Shown here: positions 19,862 through 21,275 of the stretch, piece after piece
Layout of the letters: every line of letters begins with the position of its first letter
Numbering within the stretch: position 1 is the first letter of the stretch
Program-made: the position numbers and the translations under genes
Notes under the pieces: model-generated
Told to the model about the DNA's origin: nothing
The model's database searches: none
Seen by the model: the letters and a program-made list of their open reading frames with translations, nothing else
NCBI RefSeq assembly: GCF_000315625.1
Contig: NW_005434640.1
Location: forward strand, 653,420-674,694
Source of the DNA: Guillardia theta CCMP2712
Taxonomy: Eukaryota; Cryptophyceae; Pyrenomonadales; Geminigeraceae
Length of the DNA stretch: 21,275 nucleotides
Reading direction: 5' to 3'

Positions 19862-20661
19862 TCAAGATCTCACAGCAAAATTGTTCTGAGAGACTGCAGC
19901 ATCGTCGATTCCCTCCATCGTCAATGGACTTAGATCCATCTGTTCACTGTCACCACGGGCATAGCGTTTCCTTCCAACCTGTCCGTCATAGAGGTCGTTC
20001 TCCGAAGCAAGGTCATCCCAGCCATAGATCCCTCCGCCTGTGCCCGGCCAAGCATTGTTGTAGGCACTAGTACAGGCATAAGGACAAGCTAGCACTGACC
20101 CTCGCTCACCCGTCCACAAAGTTGGCATTCTCGCCGTCCGACGGGTCGTACAAGGACTTGGTGTCCATGAAATCTGCTCCCCCTGTCTCGTAGAACTGCT
20201 GGCTTTCCGCATCGCGCATCATCCTACACAACGGGATCATTCAGAATTAATGACGGATATTCCAGCTTCACGCTTGTTTACCTGTCGTCCATTTTCGATT
20301 CGCTGTTATCAGCAAGTGCGCGGTTGTTCCAATAACCTACATTTCAGATGCCACAACACAGTCAAACATGAAATATCAATAACATATTGAAATTTGATTG
20401 GAAGATGAAGAGAAATGTGACAAAAAACACACCTGGCCTTTCCCAATAACCTACATGATCAGAAAAGTATCCGGTTCCAATCTGATTGCTCGCCTCCTCG
20501 GCGTAACCAGGCTCATCTGCTGCTGCACCATCCCAGAATGTCAACACAGTTTGTTCCCTTGCTCGTCCCATATGTGCTAGGAGCACCACAACAAGGGCGC
20601 ATCCTGCGAGCGATGCCGTCCCCAACAACCATTTTTGGGCCGATACCCTGGCCAAAGCCAT
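19862..20661 (-). CDS. Unidentified membrane-anchored protein, Asp/Gly/Tyr-rich
   Basis: I recognise no family. Four predicted exons (minus order), 20661-20433, 20336-20282, 20223-20110 and 20066-19862, join in phase and give 200 residues; introns are 96, 58 and 43 nt with normal GT-AG ends. The chosen start (MALARVSAQKW) is followed by one hydrophobic segment (residues about 10-31, LLGTASLAGCALVVVLLAHM), a signal anchor or signal peptide. The rest is hydrophilic and acidic, rich in Asp, Gly, Asn and Tyr (SLYDPSDGEN, TGGGIYGWDDLASENDLYDG), with no Cys beyond the membrane segment. That suggests a secreted, lumenal or organelle-facing domain. An in-frame ATG 36 nt upstream (20697) would add MWVHISGCLLVD. 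The end of exon 1 and the start of exon 2 both read GYW. It is in tandem with the NF-X1 gene, upstream of it. Confidence 0.65.
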
Positions 20662-20765
20662 GTCCACCAAGAGACAACCGGAAATGTGGACCCACATCCC
20701 CCAACCTGGAAATATGCCGCTCTACGAGCAGAAATCATAGCTCTGCTCCCTGACCATGAAGTTGA

Positions 20766-20951
20766 ACAAGCCTGGCAACATTCATAGCAGGAGTGAAAGG
20801 ATCGATCATGGAAAGGGAATGGCATGAGAATTTCAGGAGGCTAAGGGTGGAAGACACGGAATGGGAAAGCATCAAGACAGCAGCAATCAAGCAACTGCTG
20901 GAGGTGCAACACATGCTATGGACGGCAAGAAGGGGACGCGAGTCGACCTAG
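20766..20951 (+). pseudogene. Possible coding relic, Trp/Arg/Glu-rich C-terminus
   Basis: An open stretch from just after a TGA at 20763 to a TAG at 20949 reads, from ATG 20808, MEREWHENFRRLRVEDTEW, then KQLLEVQHMLWTARRGREST. The amphipathic, charged text looks like real protein and is unlike the low-complexity frames around it. No start context, intron signals or upstream continuation support a complete gene, and the region passes directly into a G-rich minisatellite. It may be the tail of a decayed transposable-element protein, but I cannot assign a family. Confidence 0.35.
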
Positions 20952-21056
20952 TCCGATGGGGGCAGGTGACTCCCGGGGGGCAGGCGCGGCACAGGGGCAA
21001 GCCACCTATGGAGCACAGGCGGCAGGGAAGGAAAACAAGCCTAGCATCAAGGAGGC

Positions 21057-21275
21057 AGGCGCAGCTCATGGTCATGGAGGGAAGAGGTGGGCGACTGGGG
21101 GGGGGGAAGGGGGCTGGACAGGCGCAGCTCATAGTCTTGGAGGGAAAGAGGTGGGCGACTGGGGGGGGAAGGGGACAGACGCGCAGACGTGGGCGACTGG
21201 GGGGGGGAAAGGGACAGGACAGGCCGCAGCTCATGGTCCTTGGGAAGGGAAGAGGTGGGCGAACTGGGGGGGGAA
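21057..21275 (+). repeat. G-rich minisatellite, about 65-bp unit
   Basis: A unit containing GCAGCTCATGGTC, GGAGGGAAGAGG, GTGGGCGACTGGGGGGGG and AAGGGGACAGG is repeated in tandem. The GTGGGCGACT anchor occurs at 21087, 21151, 21189 and 21255, so spacings are 64, 38 and 66; the third copy is shortened. The array runs to the end of the window and probably continues. Each copy contains an 8-10 G run. The open frame on the minus strand (Pro/Ser/Cys-rich) is just the repeat translated. Confidence 0.85.

Overview
This window is eukaryotic nuclear DNA from a gene-dense, intron-rich genome, most likely a unicellular alga or other protist. A cryptophyte such as Guillardia would fit, but that is inference. 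The reasons: every recognisable protein is broken by short GT-AG introns (many only 41-61 nt) that must be removed to restore the family's reading frame; the proteins are eukaryotic (mitochondrial F1 epsilon subunit, GPN-loop GTPase, NF-X1 zinc-finger protein, tandem CH-domain protein, kelch protein, Golgi-type sulfotransferase); and the introns and intergenic gaps are full of simple repeats. I placed exons by eye from splice signals, codon phase and conservation, so boundaries are predictions.

Layout, left to right. 1-544: upstream DNA holding a decayed inverted copy of the first exon of the next gene. 545-1684 (+): phosphopantothenoylcysteine decarboxylase, six exons, with two large microsatellites inside introns. 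1900-3011 (-): class I aldolase of the dihydrodipicolinate synthase family, four exons. 3099-5428 (+): GPN2-type GTPase, about 13 exons, sharing an 87-bp divergent promoter gap with the aldolase. 5570-6329 (-): mitochondrial ATP synthase epsilon subunit whose first exon is only the ATG. 6330-7585: about 1.25 kb without a convincing gene, G/T- and purine-rich. 7586-9690 (+): tandem CH actin-binding domain followed by a coiled coil and a small Cys-rich tail. 10116-11945 (+): six-bladed kelch propeller, nine exons, one of its introns apparently GC-AG. 12086-13908 (-): type II membrane protein with two sulfotransferase-like domains, the first degenerate. 13909-15617: 1.7 kb of repeat-rich DNA with a very GC-rich core. 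15618-15985 (+): last three exons of an unidentified Tyr/Ser/Gly-rich protein. 16063 to about 19115 (-): NF-X1-type protein (RING, NF-X1 fingers, R3H). 19862-20661 (-): unidentified 200-residue membrane-anchored protein, four exons. 20662-21275: a possible coding relic and a G-rich minisatellite.

The genes do not form a pathway. They are mostly housekeeping genes arranged head-to-head and tail-to-tail with gaps of 77-215 bp. The most interesting points are the pseudo-domain/active-domain sulfotransferase, the CH/coiled-coil gene lying just upstream of the kelch gene in the same orientation, the inverted exon relic at the left edge, and several odd splice arrangements (ATG-only exon, GC-AG intron, duplicated splice acceptor, complementary purine and pyrimidine introns).
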